Source: Allomuricauda sp. ARW1Y1 (GTDB lineage Bacteria > Bacteroidota > Bacteroidia > Flavobacteriales > Flavobacteriaceae). From it: a DNA stretch of 64,000 bases. The number at the start of each line of letters is the position of its first letter. The stretch's first letter is position 1. A program made the translations under genes and the position numbers. This document shows positions 27,179-33,628 of this stretch, piece by piece. The stretch spans positions 310,001 through 374,000 of the forward strand of contig NZ_JACBZU010000001.1 of the NCBI RefSeq assembly GCF_013407935.1, given 5' to 3'. The notes under the pieces are model-generated. The model did not search any database. It was not told the DNA's origin and saw only the letters and a list, made by a program, of their open reading frames with translations.

Positions 27179-27616
27179 ATGAAAGCGTTGAAAATACGGT
27201 TCAAGAAAAAAAGACTTTACGCCAATTTGATTATAGGTGTCATTTGGCTCGTTTTTGCAGTAATCATTTTATTTACCGAATTTACCGAAGAAGAAAACCA
27301 TTGGATGATTTATGTGTATCCCATTATCGGTTTTTTATATCTGGGGCAATACTGGTATGATTCAACCTTTCAATACTTAATTATCGACGATAACACTATC
27401 CAAAGAAATATTTTTTATGGGACGAACAGAAAAATAGCGTTAAAAGATATTACCTGGATAAAAAAATTCGCAGGTGATTATATCTTAAAATCCGACAAGA
27501 AGGATATGCACATCGACCTACGCCTCATAGATGAGTCTTCGTTGGACGAATTGAACAAGGTTTTGGCCAACTTGAACCTACCCGCAGATAAAACTCCTTT
27601 TCCAAGTGCCTTTTAA
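27179..27616 (+). CDS. Small membrane protein with PH-like cytosolic part, unknown function
   Basis: 145 residues. A basic N-terminus (KIRFKKKRLYA) precedes two membrane segments, about residues 16-33 (LIIGVIWLVFAVIILF) and 44-60 (MIYVYPIIGFLYLGQYW). The remainder (YLIIDDNTIQRNIFYG...KIALKDITWIKKFAGDYILK) resembles bacterial PH-domain membrane proteins in pattern. No assigned role. The 120 bp before it contains no recognised promoter. Confidence 0.7.
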   Translation: MKALKIRFKKKRLYANLIIGVIWLVFAVIILFTEFTEEENHWMIYVYPIIGFLYLGQYWYDSTFQYLIIDDNTIQRNIFYGTNRKIALKDITWIKKFAGDYILKSDKKDMHIDLRLIDESSLDELNKVLANLNLPADKTPFPSAF

Positions 27617-27690
27617 CGCTTTCGGTACAGTTCAAAAAAAATCATCAATAAAAAAACACCCCGTAGATGGCGTGCTTTTACAACTTTTGG

Positions 27691-27764
27691 TGGAGAATAC
27701 CGTCCCGATGGTTATCGGGAGAACCGGTGGCCTTTCCGAACGCCTTCGGAACGCTCTAGCCAAC
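27691..27764 (-). pseudogene. tRNA-Ala-like fragment A, 3' part only
   Basis: On the minus strand it matches tRNA-Ala from GTTGGCTAGAGCG in the D-arm through the variable region, T-arm and acceptor 3' strand ending GTATTCTCC, but the first about 14 nt are missing. The anticodon arm is replaced by a TTCCGAA/TTCGGAA hairpin (27734-27751) and five bases of the T-loop by a TCCCGAT/ATCGGGA hairpin (27703-27720). It cannot make a functional tRNA. Confidence 0.8.
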
Positions 27765-27783
27765 ATCCTTCCCGACCAGAAAC

Positions 27784-28011
27784 TCAATATATTTCCTGCT
27801 TTTTCTTCCTTTTAAAATCCTTTTCCCTGTTCATTGCTTCGCTCCGGGTGAAATACCTTTCTGTATACTTTACCTCCCAATCCTTTGCAGTTTTAGTGTA
27901 TTTGGACCTGCCGCTATTATGGCGGTTCATCCTGTCATCCAAATCTTGACTGTGCCCCACATAATATCGGTCCAACGATTTACTATAAATGATGTAGACA
28001 AAAAATTCCAT
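27784..28011 (-). pseudogene. GIY-YIG nuclease domain gene, frameshifted copy A
   Basis: Small GIY-YIG-fold protein, 75 residues. The motif is VYIIYS...YYVGHS, with the catalytic arginine probably in RMNRHNSG and the glutamate in RSEAM. Compared with copy B it has an extra A in a run of A (GAAAAAGC for GAAAAGC on the minus strand), which changes KRKKSRKYIEFLVG into KRKKKQEIY and stops early. The core domain is complete, so activity cannot be ruled out. The ATG directly follows the T-tract of a hairpin. Confidence 0.8.
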
Positions 28012-28012
28012 A

Positions 28013-28042
28013 AAAAAAGCACCTCACAAATGAGGTGCTTTT
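28013..28042 (-). terminator. Terminator hairpin between tRNA fragment B and GIY-YIG copy A
   Basis: Minus strand AAAAGCACCTCA TTTG TGAGGTGCTTTTTTT. The same hairpin lies behind the intact tRNA at 28373. Its T-tract ends at the ATG of copy A. Confidence 0.75.
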
Positions 28043-28051
28043 ACGTTTTTG

Positions 28052-28125
28052 TGGAGAATACCGTCCCGATGGTTATCGGGAGAACCGGTGGCCTTTCCGA
28101 ACGCCTTCGGAACGCTCTAGCCAAC
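28052..28125 (-). pseudogene. tRNA-Ala-like fragment B, 3' part only
   Basis: Identical to fragment A, including both replacement hairpins, over the whole tRNA-like part. It overlaps the last 9 bases of GIY-YIG copy B: the TAG stop of that gene is the TAG of GTTGGCTAGAGC in the D-arm remnant. Confidence 0.8.
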
Positions 28126-28371
28126 ATCCTTCCCGACCAGAAACTCAATATATTTCCTGCTTTTCTTCCTTTTAATATCCTTTTCCCGAGCCATTGCTTC
28201 ACTCCTGGCAGAAAACCTTTCTGTATACTTTACCTCCCAATCCCTTGCAATTTTAGTGTATTTGGACCTGCCACTATTATGGCGGTTCATCCTATCATCC
28301 AAATCTTGACTGTGGCCCACGTAATAACGGTCCAACGATTTACTATAAATGATGTAGACAAAATATTCCAT
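28117..28371 (-). CDS. GIY-YIG nuclease domain protein, intact copy B
   Basis: 84 residues from MEYFVYIIYSKSLDRYYVGHS; an upstream in-frame TTA/ATG extension to 28383 lies inside the terminator T-tract and is unlikely. GIY-YIG proteins of this size are single-domain nucleases of the UvrC/homing-endonuclease fold. Key residues: both tyrosines of the VYI..YYVG motif, R in RMNRH, E in RSEAMAREKD. The protein ends EFLVGKDVG, read into the tRNA fragment. No promoter or ribosome-binding site is visible; it lies 41 nt behind tRNA-Ala, beyond the tRNA terminator. Confidence 0.85.
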   Translation of the reverse strand: MEYFVYIIYSKSLDRYYVGHSQDLDDRMNRHNSGRSKYTKIARDWEVKYTERFSARSEAMAREKDIKRKKSRKYIEFLVGKDVG

Positions 28372-28372
28372 A

Positions 28373-28405
28373 AAAAAAAGCACCTCACAAATGAGGTGCT
28401 TTTAC
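28373..28405 (-). terminator. Terminator of tRNA-Ala
   Basis: Minus strand AAAAGCACCTCA TTTG TGAGGTGCTTTTTTTT, starting 8 nt after the tRNA. The U-tract runs straight into the ATG of GIY-YIG copy B. Confidence 0.8.
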
Positions 28406-28412
28406 GTTTTTG

Positions 28413-28486
28413 TGGAGAATACCGGATTCGAACCGGTGGCCTCTTGCCTGCCAGGCAAGCGCTCTAGCCAACTGAGCTAATCCCCC
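28413..28486 (-). tRNA. tRNA-Ala, anticodon GGC
   Basis: Complete cloverleaf on the minus strand: acceptor GGGGGAT/ATTCTCC with the alanine-specific G3-U70 pair, D-arm GCTCAGTTGGCTAGAGC, anticodon stem CTTGC/GCAAG with loop CTGGCAG (anticodon GGC), T-arm ACCGGTTCGAATCCGGT, discriminator A. The 3' CCA is not encoded. Confidence 0.95.
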
Positions 28487-28496
28487 AAAGAGAGCG

Positions 28497-28528
28497 CAAA
28501 ATAACTACTTTTTTCTGAAAGTATCAAA
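28497..28528 (-). promoter_or_regulatory. Promoter of tRNA-Ala
   Basis: On the minus strand TTTG (28525-28528), a 20-nt spacer, then TTATTTTG (28497-28504), close to the TTTG/TAnnTTTG pattern and 11 bp before the tRNA 5' end. Confidence 0.6.
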
Positions 28529-28543
28529 ATTTGCGCTACTTCC

Positions 28544-29341
28544 TTAATCTTTTTTAACGCTTAGTACCAATACAGGTATCTTCACAAAGAACTCCGACTT
28601 GGGAATCGTGTTCTTTTCCCAAAGCTTTTTAAAGAACCCACGCTTTCTTCTAAAAACACATAATATATCGGGCTGCTCTTTTTGGAAGTATTCCGTTACG
28701 CCCAAGTACGTAGTTCCATTTTCTGTGATGGTCAACTGGGAGCTTAAATCCATCAAAGCGGTATTCACTTTTAAATCGTCCTCGGTGTATCCTGGTCGTT
28801 TTACCAGCAACAAGCTCACTTCCGACCTGAACTTGTTTTTTATAATGATCAACGGGTTCAAAATGCTACTTCGCTTCAAGATCCCCGATCCAAACGCGGT
28901 CAATATCTTTTTTGCAGGCTTAAAAGTGGTTCCTTTAGGAACAATCAATGTAGGAATCTCGGTCTGTTTGATGATTCGACCTGAAGTATTGCCCAAATAA
29001 AGCTCCTCTTGGATATCATTGCTTTTTGGGGCAATTATGATCAAATCGATGCCCAATTCCTTGTGAATACTCTTCAAACCGTCAATAATATCGCCGTTGT
29101 ACGTGGCCATTTTAATGTCGATTCCCTTGGTATCAACTTGATCGATGACCTCCTTTAAATGTTCCTTACTGCTTTTTGCCACTTTTTCTTCCACATTGGC
29201 CAAGCTGCCCACCGCCGTAGTCACGGTGAACACATCCATCACAAAGATCTTGGCTCCGAATTCGGAAGCAAAGTCGACCGCATATTGCAGGGTTTGATGT
29301 GAATCTGGAGAAGTTCCAATGGGTACAAGAATATTGTTCAT
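28544..29341 (-). CDS. Universal stress protein, tandem-domain
   Basis: 265 residues. The first UspA domain (about 1-145) begins MNNILVPIGTSPDSHQTLQYA and ends with the nucleotide-loop region LYLGNTSGRIIKQTEIPTLIVPK-type pattern (GNTSGRI, IPTLIVP). A second, shorter domain follows, ending IPVLVLSVKKD without an intact GxxG loop. Usp proteins bind ATP or act in stress adaptation; the specific trigger is unknown. Monocistronic, facing the tRNA array. Confidence 0.9.
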   Translation of the reverse strand: MNNILVPIGTSPDSHQTLQYAVDFASEFGAKIFVMDVFTVTTAVGSLANVEEKVAKSSKEHLKEVIDQVDTKGIDIKMATYNGDIIDGLKSIHKELGIDLIIIAPKSNDIQEELYLGNTSGRIIKQTEIPTLIVPKGTTFKPAKKILTAFGSGILKRSSILNPLIIIKNKFRSEVSLLLVKRPGYTEDDLKVNTALMDLSSQLTITENGTTYLGVTEYFQKEQPDILCVFRRKRGFFKKLWEKNTIPKSEFFVKIPVLVLSVKKD

Positions 29342-29394
29342 GGTTTGGTGATTACGATTAAACCTTAAATTTACAATTTAATTGAAACGAATCA

Positions 29395-29895
29395 ATGATA
29401 AGACGCGCAAAGATATCTGAAATCCCCGATATCTTGACCATAACCCAAGCTTGTGCCAAAAAAATGCAAGAGAACGGTATTTTTCAATGGAACGAGCACT
29501 ATCCCTCCAAAGAGGCTTTTCAAAAAGACATTGAACGTGGTGAGCTTTTTGTTGTTGAAGAAAAAAACACGGTTCAAGGCACCATTGTCATATCCACGTT
29601 GATGGATGAAGAATACAAACCCATTCAATGGCTTACCCCCAACGGAAACAGTGTTTACATCCATCGGCTTTCCGTGCACCCAAACCTTCAGGGGAAAGGA
29701 CTTGCCCAACAAATGATGGATTTTGCAGAAAACCATGCCAGTGAACACAGGTTTGTCTCGGTTCGATTGGACACTTTCTCCCAAAACAAAAGAAACCAGC
29801 GTTTTTACGAGCAAAGGGGCTATCAAAAACTGGGCGACATCTACTTTCCCAAACAAAGCGAGCATCCTTTTCATTGTTATGAATTAGTGCTGTAA
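29395..29895 (+). CDS. GNAT-family N-acetyltransferase
   Basis: 166 residues. The acetyl-CoA-binding motif is VHPNLQGKGLAQQMMDFAE, with LSVHP and a C-terminal RFYEQRGYQK typical of the fold. Substrate unknown. The stop codon TAA at 29893-29895 is 3 bp before the GTG of the MATE gene, so the two probably share a message. Confidence 0.9.
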   Translation: MIRRAKISEIPDILTITQACAKKMQENGIFQWNEHYPSKEAFQKDIERGELFVVEEKNTVQGTIVISTLMDEEYKPIQWLTPNGNSVYIHRLSVHPNLQGKGLAQQMMDFAENHASEHRFVSVRLDTFSQNKRNQRFYEQRGYQKLGDIYFPKQSEHPFHCYELVL

Positions 29896-29898
29896 CTT

Positions 29899-31242
29899 GT
29901 GCCCGATTTGAGCACGCAGGTAAACTTCAAGAGCATCAACCAATTGGCAATCCCTGCAACCATTTCCGGGATTGCAGAACCCATCCTCTCCATTACGGAT
30001 ACGGCCATAGTGGGCAACATTCCCGTAGACGGGTTGGAATCACTGGCCGCGGCAGGCATCGTAGGCTCCTTTTTGTCCATGCTGATTTGGGTTTTGGGCC
30101 AGACCCGTAGTTCCATTTCGGCCATCATTTCCCAATATTTGGGTGCAGGAAGATTGGACGAGGTAAAAAACATGCCCGCACAAGCCATTTTTCTCAACAT
30201 CTGTTTGAGCATCGTAGTGCTGCTCACCACCATTTTTGTGATCGAAGAGATTTTTGCGCTCTTTAATGCGTCGGGAAAAATATTGGAGTATTGTGTCTCC
30301 TATTATTCCATTCGGGTTTGGGGATTCCCGCTTACCCTGTTCACCTTTGCCATCTTTGGTATTTTCCGCGGATTGCAGAACACCTTCTACCCTATGGTCA
30401 TCGCCATGTTGGGGGCTGGGCTCAACATTGTTTTGGACTTTGTCCTTGTCTACGGTATCGAAGGGTTTATTCCCCCTTTGTATTTGGAAGGAGCTGCATG
30501 GGCAAGCTTGATTGCACAGGCCATCATGGCAATTTTGTCCCTTATCCTGTTGGTAAAAAAGACAGATATCAGCATGAAATTGACCTTTCCGCTGAACAAG
30601 GAAATCAAACGGTTGATTTTTATGAGTCTCAACCTCTTTGTACGTACCTTGGCACTCAATGCAGCCCTGATGCTTGCCGTGCGCGAAGCTACCACCTTGG
30701 GGGATCGATTTATCGGAGCGCATACCATCGCCGTCAACCTTTGGTTGTTTGCCGCCTTTTTTATTGATGGCTATGCCGCTGCCGGAAACAGTATGGGCGG
30801 AAAGCTTTTGGGCGCTGCCGATTACGACGGGCTATGGAAGTTGGCCAAGACCATCTTTAAATATGGGATGATCGTAAGTCTTGTTCTCATGTGCTTTGGA
30901 TTCATTTTTTACCGTCCCATCGGGCACCTTTTTTCTAATGAGGAAATCGTCCTCAATACTTTTTACAGTATTTTTTATATCGTGATTTTAGGGTTACCCA
31001 TGAACACTTTGGCTTTCATTTTTGATGGGATTTTTAAAGGGATGGGCGAAATGAAGTACCTACGGAATGTGCTCTTGGCAGCAACATTCTTAGGATTTAT
31101 CCCTTGTCTTTATTTGGGCATGTATCTGGGTCTTGGTTTTTATGCCATCTGGATTGCCTTTGTGGTCTGGATGATGATTCGTGGATTCTCACTGGTCTGG
31201 AAATTTAGGCGAAAGTTCCGGCCCTTGGTACAAAACCCTTAA
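29899..31242 (+). CDS. MATE-family efflux transporter (DinF type)
   Basis: 447-residue multidrug/toxin exporter with about twelve membrane segments, driven by a proton or sodium gradient. N-terminal region ISGIAEPILSITDTAIVGNI is typical of the DinF branch, as is IFRGLQNT. The GTG at 29899 (MPDLSTQVNF) is chosen as it leaves 3 bp after the GNAT gene; a TTG lies three codons further on. The transported compound is not known. Confidence 0.92.
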   Translation: MPDLSTQVNFKSINQLAIPATISGIAEPILSITDTAIVGNIPVDGLESLAAAGIVGSFLSMLIWVLGQTRSSISAIISQYLGAGRLDEVKNMPAQAIFLNICLSIVVLLTTIFVIEEIFALFNASGKILEYCVSYYSIRVWGFPLTLFTFAIFGIFRGLQNTFYPMVIAMLGAGLNIVLDFVLVYGIEGFIPPLYLEGAAWASLIAQAIMAILSLILLVKKTDISMKLTFPLNKEIKRLIFMSLNLFVRTLALNAALMLAVREATTLGDRFIGAHTIAVNLWLFAAFFIDGYAAAGNSMGGKLLGAADYDGLWKLAKTIFKYGMIVSLVLMCFGFIFYRPIGHLFSNEEIVLNTFYSIFYIVILGLPMNTLAFIFDGIFKGMGEMKYLRNVLLAATFLGFIPCLYLGMYLGLGFYAIWIAFVVWMMIRGFSLVWKFRRKFRPLVQNP

Positions 31243-31274
31243 TTTAGTGCTTTGCCATTTGATAATCGACGAAA

Positions 31275-32042
31275 ATGACAACAGATAGAACCAATGGAAG
31301 TCTATACACCAAAATAGAAAACGGAATTGCAACCGTGGAATTTGGCCACCCTGCCAGCAACTCCTTTGTGTCCGAGCTTTTGGCTCGACTTACCCGGGAA
31401 TTTGAAAAACTTGCCGAAAACAAAGAGGTTTCGGTCATCCTTTTAAAATCTGAAGGCGAACGGGCCTTTTGCGCCGGTGCTTCTTTTGATGAATTGGTAG
31501 CCGTTTCCAATTTGGAAGAGGGTAAACAATTTTTCAGCGGCTTCGCCCATGTCATCAATGCCATGCGCAAATGTTCCAAACCCATTATTGGCCGGGTTCA
31601 AGGCAAGACCGTTGGTGGTGGCGTCGGATTGGCATCGGCCTGCGATTATGTGCATGCCACGGTAGAGGCTGCCATCAAACTATCGGAAATTTCCATTGGA
31701 ATCGGTCCCTTTGTTATCGCCCCAGCCGTGGAACGTAAAATGGGAAAAGCTGCATTGGCGGAGCTCACATTGTATCCCACAGAGTGGAAAAACGCCTATT
31801 GGGCCAAAGAACAAGGACTTTACGCCAAGGTATATGATTCCATTGCAGATATGGACAAAGAGTTGGACATTCATTTGCAGAAATTAGCAACCTATAATCC
31901 CGAAGCACTTTCCGAAATGAAAAAAGTACTTTGGGAAGGAACGGAGCACTGGGACGACCTATTGCTGGAACGGGCCGAAGCTTCAGGAAGATTGGCACTG
32001 TCTCCGAATACTAAAAAAGCATTGGAAAAGTTTAAAAAGTAG
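31275..32042 (+). CDS. Enoyl-CoA hydratase/isomerase family protein
   Basis: 255-residue crotonase-fold protein. The oxyanion-hole segments are visible: FCAGASFDELV and GKTVGGGVGLASACDY. In the place of the second catalytic glutamate it reads KLSEISIGIGP, so one acid is probably E in LSEIS. Members act in fatty-acid or amino-acid degradation; the exact reaction is not fixed by sequence. It starts 33 bp after the MATE gene. Confidence 0.9.
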   Translation: MTTDRTNGSLYTKIENGIATVEFGHPASNSFVSELLARLTREFEKLAENKEVSVILLKSEGERAFCAGASFDELVAVSNLEEGKQFFSGFAHVINAMRKCSKPIIGRVQGKTVGGGVGLASACDYVHATVEAAIKLSEISIGIGPFVIAPAVERKMGKAALAELTLYPTEWKNAYWAKEQGLYAKVYDSIADMDKELDIHLQKLATYNPEALSEMKKVLWEGTEHWDDLLLERAEASGRLALSPNTKKALEKFKK

Positions 32043-32071
32043 TTGAATGCTCCCCAGTTATAAAAATACGC

Positions 32072-32143
32072 GTCACCCTAAACTAGTTTAAGGGTCTCAT
32101 GAAAAGATTAGGTGGTGAGATGCTGAATCAAGTTCAGCATGAC
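32072..32143. repeat. Paired intergenic palindrome element
   Basis: Starts GTCA at 32072 and ends TGAC at 32143. The left half is a CCCT..AAACTAGTTT..AGGG palindrome followed by TCTCA; the right half is GAGA then TGCTGAA/TTCAGCA around TCAAG. Same plan as the element at 1109-1186 but with other stem sequences. Confidence 0.7.
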
Positions 32144-32178
32144 GATTTTGAACAAGAGAAGAAATAAAAATTTACAAA

Positions 32179-32271
32179 ATGAATGATTTGATTTTCCCCA
32201 TACTCGTGCTCTTTGTGATTGTGGTGTATGTGGTCAACAGAATACGAAGCAACCGACGTTACAAAAAATAA
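32179..32271 (+). CDS. 30-residue single-pass membrane peptide
   Basis: MNDLIFPILVLFVIVVYVVN then RIRSNRRYKK: one membrane segment (residues 4-19) followed by a basic tail, the layout of many small flavobacterial membrane peptides. TTTACAAA precedes the ATG by few bases. Too short for a family assignment; supported by composition, start context and its place in an otherwise empty gap. Confidence 0.5.
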   Translation: MNDLIFPILVLFVIVVYVVNRIRSNRRYKK

Positions 32272-32273
32272 TA

Positions 32274-32301
32274 TATACGATATATATTTTATATATTTGT
32301 T
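32274..32301 (+). promoter_or_regulatory. AT-rich palindromic operator/promoter of toxin-antitoxin pair
   Basis: Alternating ATATATA...ATATATA...TATATAT block ending in TATATTTG (32294-32301), a possible -7 box, about 30 bp before the antitoxin ATG. Such symmetric sites are commonly bound by the antitoxin. No clear TTTG partner. Confidence 0.4.
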
Positions 32302-32328
32302 AGTGTAGCATTTGAGAGACCAAGTTGT

Positions 32329-32592
32329 ATGGAAAACCAGATAAAAAAGTTGGTGGAAGTCGATAAATCCCTTGTGGTAAAACTAAAGGTTCTTTCCGCA
32401 TTCGAAAACTTGAGCGTGAAAGCCTTAATGGAAAAAGCCATTGTGGAATACGTCAAAAAGAAGGAGCTAGAGCGTTTTGATCAACTTTCAGAAGCGGAAA
32501 AGGAAGACCTTGGGCTATTACTTTTGATGCAACAAGCGGACAAAGAAGATTTTGTGAGCGAAGACGATGTCTTTAAACTATTGGATGAATGA
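32329..32592 (+). CDS. Putative antitoxin of RelE/ParE-type system
   Basis: 87 residues. The N-terminal half (VDKSLVVKLKVLSAFENLSVKALMEKAIVEYVKKK) looks like a ribbon-helix-helix-type DNA-binding segment; the acidic C-terminal tail (KEDFVSEDDVFKLLDE) is typical of toxin-wrapping antitoxin ends. It overlaps the next gene by 4 bp (ATGA), the usual coupling for type II systems. Antitoxin family not assigned. Confidence 0.8.
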   Translation: MENQIKKLVEVDKSLVVKLKVLSAFENLSVKALMEKAIVEYVKKKELERFDQLSEAEKEDLGLLLLMQQADKEDFVSEDDVFKLLDE

Positions 32593-32855
32593 AAGTCAGG
32601 TATCTTAAATCGTTGGAAAAGGATTTAAGGAAGGTCAACGATAAAAAGACCAAGCAAAAATTGAAACAGATCATTCTCCAAATGAAAGAGGCCAAATCAC
32701 TGGATGAACTTACTTCGGTGAAAAAGCTGTCGGGGCACCCCAATGCTTTTCGAATAAGGGTAGGTTCCTATCGTCTAGGTTTTTTCTATGAAAATAATAC
32801 CTTCGTAGTATCCCGATTTGTAAAACGAAATGACATCTATAAACTTTTTCCCTAG
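32589..32855 (+). CDS. RelE/ParE-family toxin
   Basis: 88 residues with the RelE fold pattern: KSLEKDLRKVNDKK, central LSGHPNAFRIRVGSYRLGFFY and C-terminal VVSRFVKRNDIYKLFP. RelE members cleave mRNA on the ribosome and ParE members poison gyrase; the R and K/H residues here (R in FRIRVG and SYRLGF, H in GHPNA) do not settle which. Overlap with the antitoxin gene supports an active two-gene system. Confidence 0.85.
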   Translation: MKVRYLKSLEKDLRKVNDKKTKQKLKQIILQMKEAKSLDELTSVKKLSGHPNAFRIRVGSYRLGFFYENNTFVVSRFVKRNDIYKLFP

Positions 32856-32860
32856 ATCCA

Positions 32861-33628
32861 TTGGACCGTATTTCACTTCCTAAAGGCAAAAAAGTCTATT
32901 TCGCGAGCGACAACCACCTCGGAGCCCCGACCCGAACGGATAGTTTGCCCCGTGAAAAAAAATTCGTGGCTTGGCTCGACTCCATTAAGGACGATGCAGG
33001 TGCCATTTTTTTGATGGGCGACCTGTTCGACTTTTGGTTTGAATACAAAACCGTAGTCCCCAAAGGCTTTACCCGCACCTTGGGAAAACTGGCAGAGCTA
33101 TCGGACATGGGCATTCCTATCACCTATTTTGTGGGCAACCACGACCTTTGGATGAACGGTTACTTCGAAGAAGAGCTCAATATTCCCGTTTACCATAAAC
33201 CGAAGCAATTCCTCATCAACGACACTTCCTTTTTTATCGGTCATGGGGATGGATTAGGGCCTCACGACAAAGGCTTCAAACGAATGAAGAAAGTGTTTAC
33301 CAATCCCGTGGCCAAATGGTTTTTTAAATGGTTGCACCCCGATTTGGGCGTTCGCTTGGGTCAGCATCTTTCGGTGAACAACAAAATAATTTCCGGTGAA
33401 GCGGATGCCAAATTCCTAGGTGAGGATAAGGAATGGTTGATTTTATACGCTAAACGAAAGTTGGAACAACAACATTACGACCATTTTATTTTTGGACATC
33501 GCCATCTGCCCATGGAAATACAGCTCAACGAAAAATCCAAATACACCAATCTTGGGGATTGGATTTCCTATTTTACCTATGCTGTTTTTGATGGCGAAAA
33601 GTTGACTTTGGAGAAATTGGAAGGTTAG
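32861..33628 (+). CDS. UDP-2,3-diacylglucosamine diphosphatase, LpxH-like
   Basis: Calcineurin-like metallophosphoesterase of 255 residues, probably of lipid A synthesis (UDP-2,3-diacylglucosamine to lipid X). Metal-binding motifs in order: FASDNHLGA, GDLFDFW, GNHDLW, GHGDG, GHRHLP. The first is SDNH where SDLH is usual. TTG start at 32861, 5 bp after the toxin gene; no ATG fits better. Convergent, 4-bp overlap with the MFS gene. Confidence 0.87.
   Translation: MDRISLPKGKKVYFASDNHLGAPTRTDSLPREKKFVAWLDSIKDDAGAIFLMGDLFDFWFEYKTVVPKGFTRTLGKLAELSDMGIPITYFVGNHDLWMNGYFEEELNIPVYHKPKQFLINDTSFFIGHGDGLGPHDKGFKRMKKVFTNPVAKWFFKWLHPDLGVRLGQHLSVNNKIISGEADAKFLGEDKEWLILYAKRKLEQQHYDHFIFGHRHLPMEIQLNEKSKYTNLGDWISYFTYAVFDGEKLTLEKLEG

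Larger units (their letters stand above)
27650..28412 (-). repeat. Two tandem 361-bp units behind tRNA-Ala
   Basis: The tRNA 3'-end sequence GGAGAAT recurs at 27692, 28053 and 28414, exactly 361 bp apart each time. Reading the minus strand, each unit holds a terminator hairpin, a GIY-YIG ORF and a degenerate copy of the tRNA-Ala 3' part. The two units are close to identical apart from a diverged outermost hairpin (27655-27680) and scattered changes in the ORF. Confidence 0.85.

Noticed and set aside
27919-28467. 182-residue plus-strand ORF across the GIY-YIG array
   Set aside because: It is antisense to GIY-YIG copy B, a tRNA fragment and tRNA-Ala; its apparent repeats are only those of the tandem units.
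30040-30723. 227-residue minus-strand ORF
   Set aside because: Antisense to the MATE transporter; charged low-complexity product without family sequence.
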